Positions 6,171 to 12,055 of a DNA stretch of 12,055 bases are shown one piece after another. The first letter of the stretch is position 1, and every line of letters starts with the position of its first letter. Origin of the DNA: Candidatus Roizmanbacteria bacterium (lineage in GTDB: Bacteria; Patescibacteriota; Microgenomatia; UBA1406; GWC2-37-13); assembly GCA_016206365.1 (NCBI GenBank), contig JACQRR010000161.1, forward strand, positions 1 to 12,055, read 5' to 3'. The notes beneath the pieces were generated by a model. That model saw only the letters and a list, made by a program, of their open reading frames with translations, searched no databases and was not told the DNA's origin. Position numbers and translations under genes: made by a program.

Positions 6171-7032
6171 TTTTATCCCAGAGTTTTTTTGCTTCACTTC
6201 TTGGGTCTTTAGCAAAAATTATTCCGCGTGAAGAGTTTATTATCATGCCTGCTTTTTTAGAATTCAATCCCGCTTTAATCGTTTTTTCAATGTCTCCACC
6301 TTGTATTCCAACTCCAGGAACCAAAATCGTCATATCGCCAACAATTTTTCTTATTTCTACTAATTCTTTTGGATAAGTCGCCCCAACAACCAACATGCAG
6401 TTGTTATTTTTATTCCATTTTGTAGCAACTTGAATTGCAATGTATTGGTAAAGTTTAATGTCATTCTGAGGCGAAGCCGAAGAATCTAGCGAAGCGTTTT
6501 TACGTCCCGACTTGGTCGGGACTGGATCCTTCACTTCGTTCAGGATGACAGAAAGGTCCTGAAATTCACCTGCACCAGGATTCGATGTCTTGCATAAAAT
6601 AAAAAATCCTTTTTCCTTTAAATCTAAAAATGGTTCTAGTGATTCTTTTCCCAGATAAGGATGAAGAGTTATAGCATCGACTTTTAAATATTCAAACGCA
6701 TACTTTATATAACCTTGATTACTCGATCCAATGTCTCCTCTTTTTGCGTCTAAAATAATTGGAATTTCAGGGTAATTTTTCTTGAGATGATCGCAAGTTA
6801 ACTTTAATTCACGAATTCCATCAGCTCCTTCTGCTTCATAAAAAGCCGAATTAGGTTTGTAAGCGCAGACTAAATTGTGAGTCGTGTCGATAATGAATTT
6901 ATTGAATTCAAATTGTGGATTTTTTTTACTTTTAAACTTCTCTGGAAGCTTATCCAAATCACTATCCAACCCAACACAAAGAAGTGAATTATTTTTCCTG
7001 ACGATTTTATCTAATTTTTCCTGAAATTTCAT
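6151..7032 (-). CDS. pyrF: Orotidine 5'-phosphate decarboxylase
   Basis: Decarboxylates OMP to UMP, the last step of de novo pyrimidine synthesis. The catalytic signature DAKRGD (95-100) followed by IGSSNQGY, the early LLCVGLDSDLDKLP (17-30), KPNSAFYEAEG (59-69), and VPGVGIQGGD (238-247) identify the group 2 family (PyrF of about 270 residues). The 293-residue length is explained by residues 161-191, a translated palindromic element (6459-6550) containing VILNEVKDP and SSASPQND. Without it the protein is about 262 residues. The insertion keeps the frame and lies in a loop before KLYQYIAIQVA, so the enzyme may still fold. It starts 23 bases after the third pyrE, last in the cluster, with no Shine-Dalgarno sequence. 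Confidence 0.93.
   Translation of the reverse strand: MKFQEKLDKIVRKNNSLLCVGLDSDLDKLPEKFKSKKNPQFEFNKFIIDTTHNLVCAYKPNSAFYEAEGADGIRELKLTCDHLKKNYPEIPIILDAKRGDIGSSNQGYIKYAFEYLKVDAITLHPYLGKESLEPFLDLKEKGFFILCKTSNPGAGEFQDLSVILNEVKDPVPTKSGRKNASLDSSASPQNDIKLYQYIAIQVATKWNKNNNCMLVVGATYPKELVEIRKIVGDMTILVPGVGIQGGDIEKTIKAGLNSKKAGMIINSSRGIIFAKDPRSEAKKLWDKINFYRI
6459..6550. repeat. Palindromic dispersed repeat inserted in pyrF
   Basis: About 92 bases with inverted ends TGTCATTCT and AGGATGACA, inner arms containing GAAGAATC / GATCCTTC, and a perfect central 8-bp hairpin, GTCCCGAC / GTCGGGAC (6504-6511, 6515-6522, loop TTG). From memory, the ends (CATTCTGAG...GAAGAATC / GATCCTTC...TTCAGGATGAC) belong to a widespread family of dispersed bacterial repeats, often seen translated as VILNEVKDP and SSASPQND. 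It encodes no transposase and would have to be moved in trans, if it is mobile at all. Confidence 0.8.
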
Positions 7033-7042
7033 GAATGCTTCG

Positions 7043-7056
7043 ATTAATCGATTAAT
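7043..7056. repeat. Perfect 14-base palindrome between pyrE paralogue 3 and pyrF
   Basis: ATTAATCGATTAAT fills much of the 23-base gap and touches the last base of the upstream stop codon. It arises from a direct repeat of CGATTAAT. It could be a regulator site, or chance in AT-rich DNA. Confidence 0.35.
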
Positions 7057-7673
7057 TAGAGCAAGTTCAAATCTCTTGTTAATTTTCTTTTGAAATATTC
7101 TCTCGTTCTATTAAGTTGTTCTGAAGAAATTTTTCCGGTTTCAAAAAGTCGAAGGAAAATATCACTTAAATTAATTAGAGCGTCACATTTGAATCCGTTA
7201 TTTCTTATTTTTTGTAATTTGCCTTGTCCTCTGTCTATTAAAACAAACAAACCAATTATATTAAGACCGCTCCCTTCTAATCTTCCTAAAAGTTGCAAGG
7301 TGTCGGCTGGATCAGATACTTCTTCATCAACGACAATAACTTTTTGGTCAATATTATAATTACCCTCGATTAATTTTTCCATTCCATATCTTTTTCTTTC
7401 GCCTCTAATAAAAATCATCGGCCAATTATGTTCAAGCGAAATAGTCGTTGCTAAAGGAATATCTGTGTAAGGTCCTGCAATTAAATCAAAAGTCTCATTT
7501 TTAATTGTAGACCATAATAATTTGGCAACAAAACTAAGAATTTTTGGTTGGGATGTAAGATACTGTAATCTTATTTCATAAGGAATATTATTTGGGCTAT
7601 TTTTAGTAAAAATTATAGCTCCCGATTTATAAAGCAAATCTACTAATTTTTGTTTTGATTTAATATCAAGCAT
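7056..7673 (-). CDS. Degenerate orotate phosphoribosyltransferase paralogue (third in tandem)
   Basis: A protein of 205 residues that aligns along its length with the two upstream PyrE proteins: the FDLIAGPYTDIPLATTISL core (62-80), the GMEKLIEG loop end (97-104), and LIDRGQG (145-151). The catalytic parts are changed. The PRPP motif, IVDDVITNGTS in the first copy, is VVDEEVSDPADT here (114-125): the second Asp is Glu, the loop Gly is Pro, and the small Thr/Ser residues are lost. The flexible loop RKEKKAYG is RGERKRYG, losing one lysine. The LKSGIxSPYYIDLR segment is KNSPNNIPYEIRLQ. It is therefore probably inactive or changed in substrate, perhaps a regulatory or structural partner of the active copies. 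The intact frame and strong core conservation argue against a decaying pseudogene. It starts 8 bases after the second copy. Confidence 0.75.
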   Translation of the reverse strand: MLDIKSKQKLVDLLYKSGAIIFTKNSPNNIPYEIRLQYLTSQPKILSFVAKLLWSTIKNETFDLIAGPYTDIPLATTISLEHNWPMIFIRGERKRYGMEKLIEGNYNIDQKVIVVDEEVSDPADTLQLLGRLEGSGLNIIGLFVLIDRGQGKLQKIRNNGFKCDALINLSDIFLRLFETGKISSEQLNRTREYFKRKLTRDLNLL

Positions 7674-7681
7674 AAATATAA

Positions 7682-8347
7682 TTAAACTTTTTTATATCTT
7701 AATGAAGTCTTATCATTTTTAATGTTAGTATTTGTTGAAGTTTTGAAGATAAATTTTTGACATTCTTTTAACCGTTCATACGTAATTCTTCCGTGGTTAT
7801 ATAAAACTTCTAGAACCTCTTCCATATTGGTTATCGCAACACATTGATAACCCCTCTTTTGGACTATCCGCGGTCCTCCCTGTCCACGATCTAAAAGAAC
7901 AACAACTTGACTTACTTCTAGACCAACATCCTCAATCGGTTTGATTGTTTCAAACTTACTAGCACCATCGGAAATAACATCGTCTATTATGACAACATGT
8001 TGTCCTTTATGATAAATGCCTTCTATCGTTTTTCCTTTTCCGTAACTTTTTACTTCTTTTCGTAGAAAAATCATCGGCCGATTATAACGAAGAGAAATAG
8101 CTGTTGATATTGGTAATGCAGCATAGGGTATTCCAGCTATCAAATCAAATGGTTTTAATCTTATTTTTTCCCAAAGAACATCACTTACTAATTCTAATAA
8201 ATGGGGAAAAGTTACTAAAAGACGTAGATCAATATAATAAGGGCTCGATATTCCTGATTTTAATTTAAAATGCCCGAAATCAATAATATGAACTTCATAA
8301 AGGTCAAGAATCATCTTTTCTTTAATCTTAGAGTCGAAGATAGTCAT
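7682..8347 (-). CDS. pyrE: Orotate phosphoribosyltransferase, second paralogue
   Basis: Transfers the phosphoribosyl group of PRPP to orotate, giving OMP for PyrF. It has 221 residues, with FGHFKLKSGISSPYYIDLR (24-42, Lys30 in the PRPP/orotate site), the flexible loop RKEVKSYGKG (96-105), and VVIIDDVISDGASKFE (118-133, Asp122-Asp123), all close to the OPRTase domain of eukaryotic UMP synthase. The loop has SDGAS where TTGGS or TSGSS is usual. The last 20 residues are a lysine- and asparagine-rich tail absent from the family core. A promoter-like sequence lies just upstream (8364-8392), so this copy, the third copy and pyrF may also be transcribed apart from pyrC. Which of the two intact copies is the main enzyme cannot be told. 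Confidence 0.88.
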   Translation of the reverse strand: MTIFDSKIKEKMILDLYEVHIIDFGHFKLKSGISSPYYIDLRLLVTFPHLLELVSDVLWEKIRLKPFDLIAGIPYAALPISTAISLRYNRPMIFLRKEVKSYGKGKTIEGIYHKGQHVVIIDDVISDGASKFETIKPIEDVGLEVSQVVVLLDRGQGGPRIVQKRGYQCVAITNMEEVLEVLYNHGRITYERLKECQKFIFKTSTNTNIKNDKTSLRYKKV

Positions 8348-8363
8348 ATTGTTCAGTTAGCGC

Positions 8364-8392
8364 ATTTTATCAGATAATACTGAATTATTCAA
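8364..8392 (-). promoter_or_regulatory. Possible internal promoter of the second pyrE
   Basis: On the minus strand: TTGAAT (8392-8387), a 17-base spacer, TAAAAT (8369-8364). It overlaps the stop codon of the first pyrE and would start transcription about 10 bases before the second copy's ATG. The 41-base gap is the second-longest in this packed cluster. Confidence 0.45.
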
Positions 8393-9021
8393 GAAGTGGA
8401 CTTTAATATTTGCTTCCTTGATTTTTCTGTAAAAGTTAAACAATTACTGGCTATTTTTTTATTAATTTTTTTGTATTTTAGCAGTATATTAAAAACTTCT
8501 TTGACATTGTAAATAACATGGCACTTATATTCGTTTTTTTTCAAAATTTCCAACCCACCCTGTAATCGGTCAAGCAAAACAACAATATCTTTTACTACTA
8601 ATCCTTCGTCTAAAACGGGTTGAATTGTTTCAAATTTACTAGTGCCATTGGTTATTACATCGTCAACTATTATTACTTTTTGTCCTCGATGATAAATACC
8701 CTCTATTAATTTACCGGTACCATAAGCTTTTTTCTCTTTTCTAATAAAAATCATGTGCTGATTCTCGCTCAGTGAAATAGCTGTTGCAATTGGAATTGCC
8801 GTATAAGGAACTCCAACAATAACATCGAAATATAAAGTTCTCATTGTTTCCCAAAACACTTCTGCAGTTAACTTCAAAAGATATGGATAAGAAACCAAAA
8901 CCCGCAGATCGATATAATAGGGAGAAATTATTCCTGATTTTAATTTATACTCTCCAAATTTAACTCCATTAACAGAAAATAAATCCAGAATAAGTTTTTC
9001 TCTTGATGGAATTTTATCCAT
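8389..9021 (-). CDS. pyrE: Orotate phosphoribosyltransferase, first paralogue
   Basis: A protein of 210 residues with all recognisable OPRTase elements: FGEYKLKSGIISPYYIDLR (22-40, Lys28), VIVGVPYTAIPIATAISL (67-84), the flexible catalytic loop RKEKKAYGTGKLIEG (94-108, Arg94, Lys95, Lys98), and the PRPP motif VIIVDDVITNGTS (116-128, Asp120-Asp121). It makes OMP from orotate and PRPP. It resembles the OPRTase half of UMP synthase more than the short Escherichia coli PyrE. It ends in TGA, which argues against the UGA-to-glycine code of some related lineages. A gap of 58 bases separates it from pyrC, with no clear promoter or Shine-Dalgarno sequence. Of the three copies this is the best match to an active enzyme. 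Confidence 0.9.
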   Translation of the reverse strand: MDKIPSREKLILDLFSVNGVKFGEYKLKSGIISPYYIDLRVLVSYPYLLKLTAEVFWETMRTLYFDVIVGVPYTAIPIATAISLSENQHMIFIRKEKKAYGTGKLIEGIYHRGQKVIIVDDVITNGTSKFETIQPVLDEGLVVKDIVVLLDRLQGGLEILKKNEYKCHVIYNVKEVFNILLKYKKINKKIASNCLTFTEKSRKQILKSTS

Positions 9022-9079
9022 AAGAATTATTTAAAAGCTGATAGTTTATTTTACCTTTGACTAAATAATTTATATTAAA

Positions 9080-10438
9080 TTAATGGTTAATCCATTTTCC
9101 TGATGGGTTTTTAGAAATTATTTCCCTTTGAAAGGTAATTTTTCCACGTAAAAAAGTAGTTGAAGGTTTACCGATTAATTTCATATCCTCGTAAGCCGAC
9201 CAACCACATTTGGAAAATAAGTCCTTCTTTTTGACTTGCCATTTATTTTTTATATCTATTATTACTAAATCAGCATCTTTTCCAACTTCTATCGCGCCTT
9301 TTGTTTTAAAACCAAATATTTTGGCAGGATTATATGAAGCATATAAGGCAATTTTCATTAACCCACTCTCTAAATTTTTTATACCAAATCGCTTACTCCA
9401 CTCGGTAACTAACGCAGGAAGCGTCTCTTGTATGCCAGGAGTTCCTGATTGAGCCTTCCACACGTCTGGCTGGTTTTTGCTTTCCCACTCGTGAGGCGTA
9501 TGTTCAGAACAAACTGCATCAATTAGGCCTTGATTAAACATATTCCACATATCAGATTGATTTTGAGGTGATCGGAGAGCTGGTGATACTTTTATCAAGT
9601 TACCCAGTCGTTTATAGTCTTTAGTATTAAAAATTAATTGATAACTAACTAATTCTCCATATATATTTAGATTTCTTTTTTTAGCCGCGTTAACTAATGT
9701 AAACTCTTCTGGAGTTGCTAGATGCAAAAGATAAACCTTTGTTCCATACTGTTCAGCTAAAGCAATTGCTCGACCAACAGCTGTTATTATTACTTCCTTA
9801 GGTCTAGCTTCAGACCAGGAAGCCGGATCGCTTCTACCTGAATTTTTAAATTTGTCTTTATAATAATTTATGAGCCATTGATCTTCGGCATGGAGAGCTA
9901 AAATAATATTTCTTTTTGTGCAAATTTGAAATATTTTTCCCAGCGTTTTGTCATCCGGAATTGTAGTAGGAGTTGTCTCATGACCAGCCATAAAAACTTT
10001 AATTCCGGCAATATCTTTTGGATTAACCTTTTCAAGTTCATCCAATTTATCCGATGAAGCTCCCATAAAAAAAGCATAGTCAACATAGGAACGACCAGCA
10101 TAAATCTTATTTATTTTTTCTTTGAGCAGATCAACTGTAACTGTTGGAGGTTTGGTATTCGGCATGTCAATAACAGTTGTAAAACCTCCGGCCAATGCCG
10201 CTCTTGTTCCATGAGGGATATCTTCTTTTAGGGTCAACCCGGGTTCACGTAGATGTCCATGAACTTCAATTAACCCTGGCAAGATATAACTTCCTTTTGC
10301 ATCATAAATTTCTCCGCCAATCCTATCTAATTTATCTGTAGTAATATTTTCTATTTTCCCTTTTTCATTAATCAAAATATTTCCTTTAAAAACTTTTTCT
10401 CTGGTAACAATTTTTCCGTTCTTAATCAATTTTTTCAT
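9080..10438 (-). CDS. pyrC: Dihydroorotase
   Basis: Cyclises carbamoyl aspartate to dihydroorotate, a zinc-dependent cytoplasmic step. The 452 residues show an amidohydrolase fold: the metal pair His60 and His62 in EVHGHLREPG, DMPNT (91-95), a probable carboxylated lysine Lys147 in AGIKVFM (as in the CAD dihydroorotase), His183 (ALHAED), His239 (LLHLATPEE), KVSPALR (283-289), and SEHTPHEWESK (311-321). In the last motif the family normally has S/T-D-H-A-P-H, with a catalytic aspartate. Here it is Glu312. HGHLREPG and TPHEW argue against allantoinase, but another cyclic amidohydrolase activity is not fully excluded. The start overlaps the end of the hydrolase gene by 17 bases, which implies coupled translation. 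The context with pyrE and pyrF supports the pathway assignment. Confidence 0.9.
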   Translation of the reverse strand: MKKLIKNGKIVTREKVFKGNILINEKGKIENITTDKLDRIGGEIYDAKGSYILPGLIEVHGHLREPGLTLKEDIPHGTRAALAGGFTTVIDMPNTKPPTVTVDLLKEKINKIYAGRSYVDYAFFMGASSDKLDELEKVNPKDIAGIKVFMAGHETTPTTIPDDKTLGKIFQICTKRNIILALHAEDQWLINYYKDKFKNSGRSDPASWSEARPKEVIITAVGRAIALAEQYGTKVYLLHLATPEEFTLVNAAKKRNLNIYGELVSYQLIFNTKDYKRLGNLIKVSPALRSPQNQSDMWNMFNQGLIDAVCSEHTPHEWESKNQPDVWKAQSGTPGIQETLPALVTEWSKRFGIKNLESGLMKIALYASYNPAKIFGFKTKGAIEVGKDADLVIIDIKNKWQVKKKDLFSKCGWSAYEDMKLIGKPSTTFLRGKITFQREIISKNPSGKWINH

Positions 10439-11228
10439 TTTTAAGAAAATCTTTTACAAAAGAATTAAATAATTTTGCTCTTTCAAAGTATACCGAATGA
10501 CCTGTTTTGGGAATAGAGCGAAATTTTGAATTCGGTATCAATTTCGCTAGAAGAAAAATTGCTTTCGGATTTACAACAACATCTTCCTCGCCAGAAATAA
10601 AAAGAGTGGGAATGTGTAACTTAGCAAATTGTTCCACTGGAATATTTCTTGAATTAATTAATGCTGATTTTATTTTATCTTTATTTACGTGTATGTTTAA
10701 AGCGTCTATTTCTTGAAAAAGAAAATGGAGAGCTGGCTGTTCGTCAGTCATGCGCTTTCCTGCTGCTGGATGAATATTTCGATAAATATATTCAGCTCTT
10801 CCGGTTTTCAAAAAGTCTTTCATCAAATCTTCTATTGACAAGTCAGTGAAAGGACCTGTTGTAGAGGCTAAAATAATAGACCGGATTTGTGATGGAAATT
10901 GCAAGGCATATTTGACAACTGTCCAACCGCCCATCGACTGACCAACTAATATCACTTTTTTCAGTTTCAAATGATCAATTAATTCCGATAAATCCTTCGA
11001 AAATTCATTAGTATCGACTGTATTCGATATTTGCTTGGAAGGGAAATAACTCTGATGAGAAAAAGTAATACATTGATAATTTTGAGAAAAATAAGGAATT
11101 TGCTGCCACCACGAGAGATAATTTCCACCCATTCCGTGAGCAAAAATAATGGCTATCCCATTTCCAGTAATTTCATAGTATAAATCATGGTCGCCAATAT
11201 TTATATATGATTTAGTAGTTTTAAGCAT
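10422..11228 (-). CDS. Alpha/beta-fold hydrolase
   Basis: A single-domain alpha/beta hydrolase of 268 residues. The oxyanion strand is FAHGMGGN (29-36), the nucleophile elbow GQSMGG (96-101, Ser98), the acid Asp216 (SGEEDVVV) and the base His244 (KTGHSVYFE), so the triad is complete. The cap region is about residues 125-200. No signal peptide or membrane segment is seen, so it is cytoplasmic. The family includes esterases, epoxide hydrolases and C-C bond hydrolases, and the substrate cannot be read from this sequence. It sits 1 base after frdB and overlaps pyrC by 17 bases, so it is translated with this operon. A role in pyrimidine or dihydroorotate metabolism is possible from position, but I see no motif for it. 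Confidence 0.88.
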   Translation of the reverse strand: MLKTTKSYINIGDHDLYYEITGNGIAIIFAHGMGGNYLSWWQQIPYFSQNYQCITFSHQSYFPSKQISNTVDTNEFSKDLSELIDHLKLKKVILVGQSMGGWTVVKYALQFPSQIRSIILASTTGPFTDLSIEDLMKDFLKTGRAEYIYRNIHPAAGKRMTDEQPALHFLFQEIDALNIHVNKDKIKSALINSRNIPVEQFAKLHIPTLFISGEEDVVVNPKAIFLLAKLIPNSKFRSIPKTGHSVYFERAKLFNSFVKDFLKNEKID

Positions 11229-11229
11229 A

Positions 11230-11892
11230 TTAACTTTTTAATAATTGTATAGCTTTATCAATCGGTATTTCTCGTGGACAAATTTTGGAAAGTTCTTTTC
11301 CAATTTCTTGGGAATAACCTTTGATCTTACTTTTTATTAAAACACTATTTCTTTTTAATCCATCCCGTGGATCAGTGATATACCTTGCAATTTTAACCAG
11401 AGACATAGGGTCCAAGTATTTCGCTGATTTTTTTAATATCTCGGGGCTGCCGGCAATACAACAGCCGCACTCAATGCATTTTCTGAAAGGCTTTGACAGA
11501 TCAGCCGTATTTTTAGTTATTAACTTTTTTTGTATTTTCGTTAAATACGGCTTGATCTGCAAGTATCTTTTTAAGACGGGTTTTAAACTAACGATTAAGT
11601 CTTTTTCCACCGGAAAATTTGCCAAGGGTTCAATCTTTTGTACTTTTATATCAGGATTTATTTGTGTCGAACAAGATAAAACCGGATGACTATTTAGCAT
11701 TATTCCACAAGTCCCGCAAATTCCTTGTCGACATTCATATCGGAATGCCAAGGTTGAATCAAGATTTTTATAGATAAATAAGATAACATCAAGAACGGTC
11801 ATACCTTTGCTATATCGAACATTAAATGAATCGTATCTTAACTTATCTTTTTTAAGAGAATTGTATCGATATACTAAGAATTTTATTTTCAT
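11230..11892 (-). CDS. frdB: Fumarate reductase/succinate dehydrogenase iron-sulfur subunit lacking [3Fe-4S] ligands
   Basis: The electron-transfer subunit partner of FrdA/SdhA, 220 residues. The N-terminal ferredoxin-like domain has the [2Fe-2S] ligands Cys54, Cys59, Cys62 and Cys74 (YECRQGICGTCG...LSC). The C-terminal domain keeps the [4Fe-4S] ligands Cys139, Cys142 and Cys145 (KCIECGCC) and Cys205 (KICPREIP). By alignment with Escherichia coli SdhB, the three [3Fe-4S] ligands are replaced by Ser149 (where CP usually follows, here SP), Gln195 and Leu201. That cluster normally passes electrons to membrane quinone, so this protein probably works with a soluble partner or another acceptor. No membrane-anchor subunit gene lies next to it; the hydrolase follows directly. 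It starts 4 bases after the flavoprotein gene. Whether the complex reduces fumarate or oxidises succinate or another substrate is not decided. Confidence 0.85.
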   Translation of the reverse strand: MKIKFLVYRYNSLKKDKLRYDSFNVRYSKGMTVLDVILFIYKNLDSTLAFRYECRQGICGTCGIMLNSHPVLSCSTQINPDIKVQKIEPLANFPVEKDLIVSLKPVLKRYLQIKPYLTKIQKKLITKNTADLSKPFRKCIECGCCIAGSPEILKKSAKYLDPMSLVKIARYITDPRDGLKRNSVLIKSKIKGYSQEIGKELSKICPREIPIDKAIQLLKS

Positions 11893-11896
11893 AATT

Positions 11897-12055
11897 TTAT
11901 TTTATTACCGGTATAACTTCGGTGGCAATGTTCCCATTTTTATTTTTGACAACAATATTATTTTGCCATTCAGCTAAAGTTTTTGGGAAGTCTGTTCGAC
12001 TATGAGCCCCACGACTTTCTTTTCTTAAAATAGCCGCTTCGATGACGGATTCGGC
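11897..12055 (-). CDS. frdA: Fumarate reductase/succinate dehydrogenase flavoprotein, C-terminal fragment
   Basis: The open frame continues past the window edge, and 52 codons plus TAA are visible. The translation begins AESVIEAAILRKESRGAHSR, then TDFPKTLAEWQNN. This matches the C-terminal RxESRGAHxRxDFP signature of FrdA/SdhA proteins, also shared by L-aspartate oxidase. The adjacent iron-sulfur subunit, 4 bases downstream, favours FrdA/SdhA over NadB. FAD-binding and active-site residues lie outside the window, so activity cannot be judged. Confidence 0.8.
   Translation of the reverse strand, partial: AESVIEAAILRKESRGAHSRTDFPKTLAEWQNNIVVKNKNGNIATEVIPVIK

Noticed and set aside
6459..6550. 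CRISPR array or insertion sequence
   Set aside because: There is a single palindromic element with no spacer-repeat periodicity and no transposase ORF.
9210..9452. Open frames on the strand opposite pyrC, the hydrolase, frdB, pyrE and pyrF (for example 9210-9452, 11321-11689)
   Set aside because: They lie antisense to well-recognised enzymes and show no family motifs; they are by-products of AT-rich coding sequence.

Overview
This AT-rich window looks like an uncultivated, reduced bacterium, most likely a member of the Candidate Phyla Radiation (Patescibacteria, perhaps Microgenomates-like). The clues are a class I lysyl-tRNA synthetase, compact gene packing with almost no Shine-Dalgarno sequences, and short palindromic elements lying in frame inside conserved enzymes. 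The phylum assignment is inference. TAA and TGA both end recognisable proteins, so the code looks standard.

Left part, plus strand (1-1903): the 3' part of a class I lysyl-tRNA synthetase gene, then a small DUF6922-like protein 7 bases later. Centre, minus strand (5375 down to 1965): a purine block. A type I phosphoribosyltransferase is followed by guaA (GMP synthase), which is interrupted by one in-frame TAA. Behind its own promoter comes a divergent Maf-like nucleotide pyrophosphatase. The phosphoribosyltransferase and Maf-like genes share an unusual 5' design: a 12-base block beside the -35 box, a sigma70-type promoter, an ATG at the predicted transcription start opening a short leader ORF, then a terminator-like hairpin with a T-run ending only 3 bases before the real ATG.

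Plus strand, 5411-6170: a toxin-antitoxin pair (small antitoxin, then PIN-domain toxin) with a promoter, an operator-like palindrome and a probable leaderless start. It converges on, and overlaps by 20 bases, the end of pyrF.

Right part, minus strand (12055 down to 6151): a tightly packed cluster read as frdA-frdB-alpha/beta hydrolase-pyrC-pyrE-pyrE-pyrE-pyrF. It holds dihydroorotase, three tandem orotate phosphoribosyltransferase paralogues (the last with a broken PRPP motif) and OMP decarboxylase, joined to a fumarate reductase/succinate dehydrogenase-type pair. The FrdB-like subunit keeps its [2Fe-2S] and [4Fe-4S] ligands but has lost all three ligands of the quinone-proximal [3Fe-4S] cluster. 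I infer a soluble redox module, possibly linked to the dihydroorotate oxidation step whose enzyme (PyrD) is not in the window.

The most notable points are the modified FrdB in a pyrimidine operon, the paired attenuator-like leaders, the degenerate third PyrE, the in-frame palindromic insertions in lysS, guaA and pyrF, and the guaA nonsense codon.
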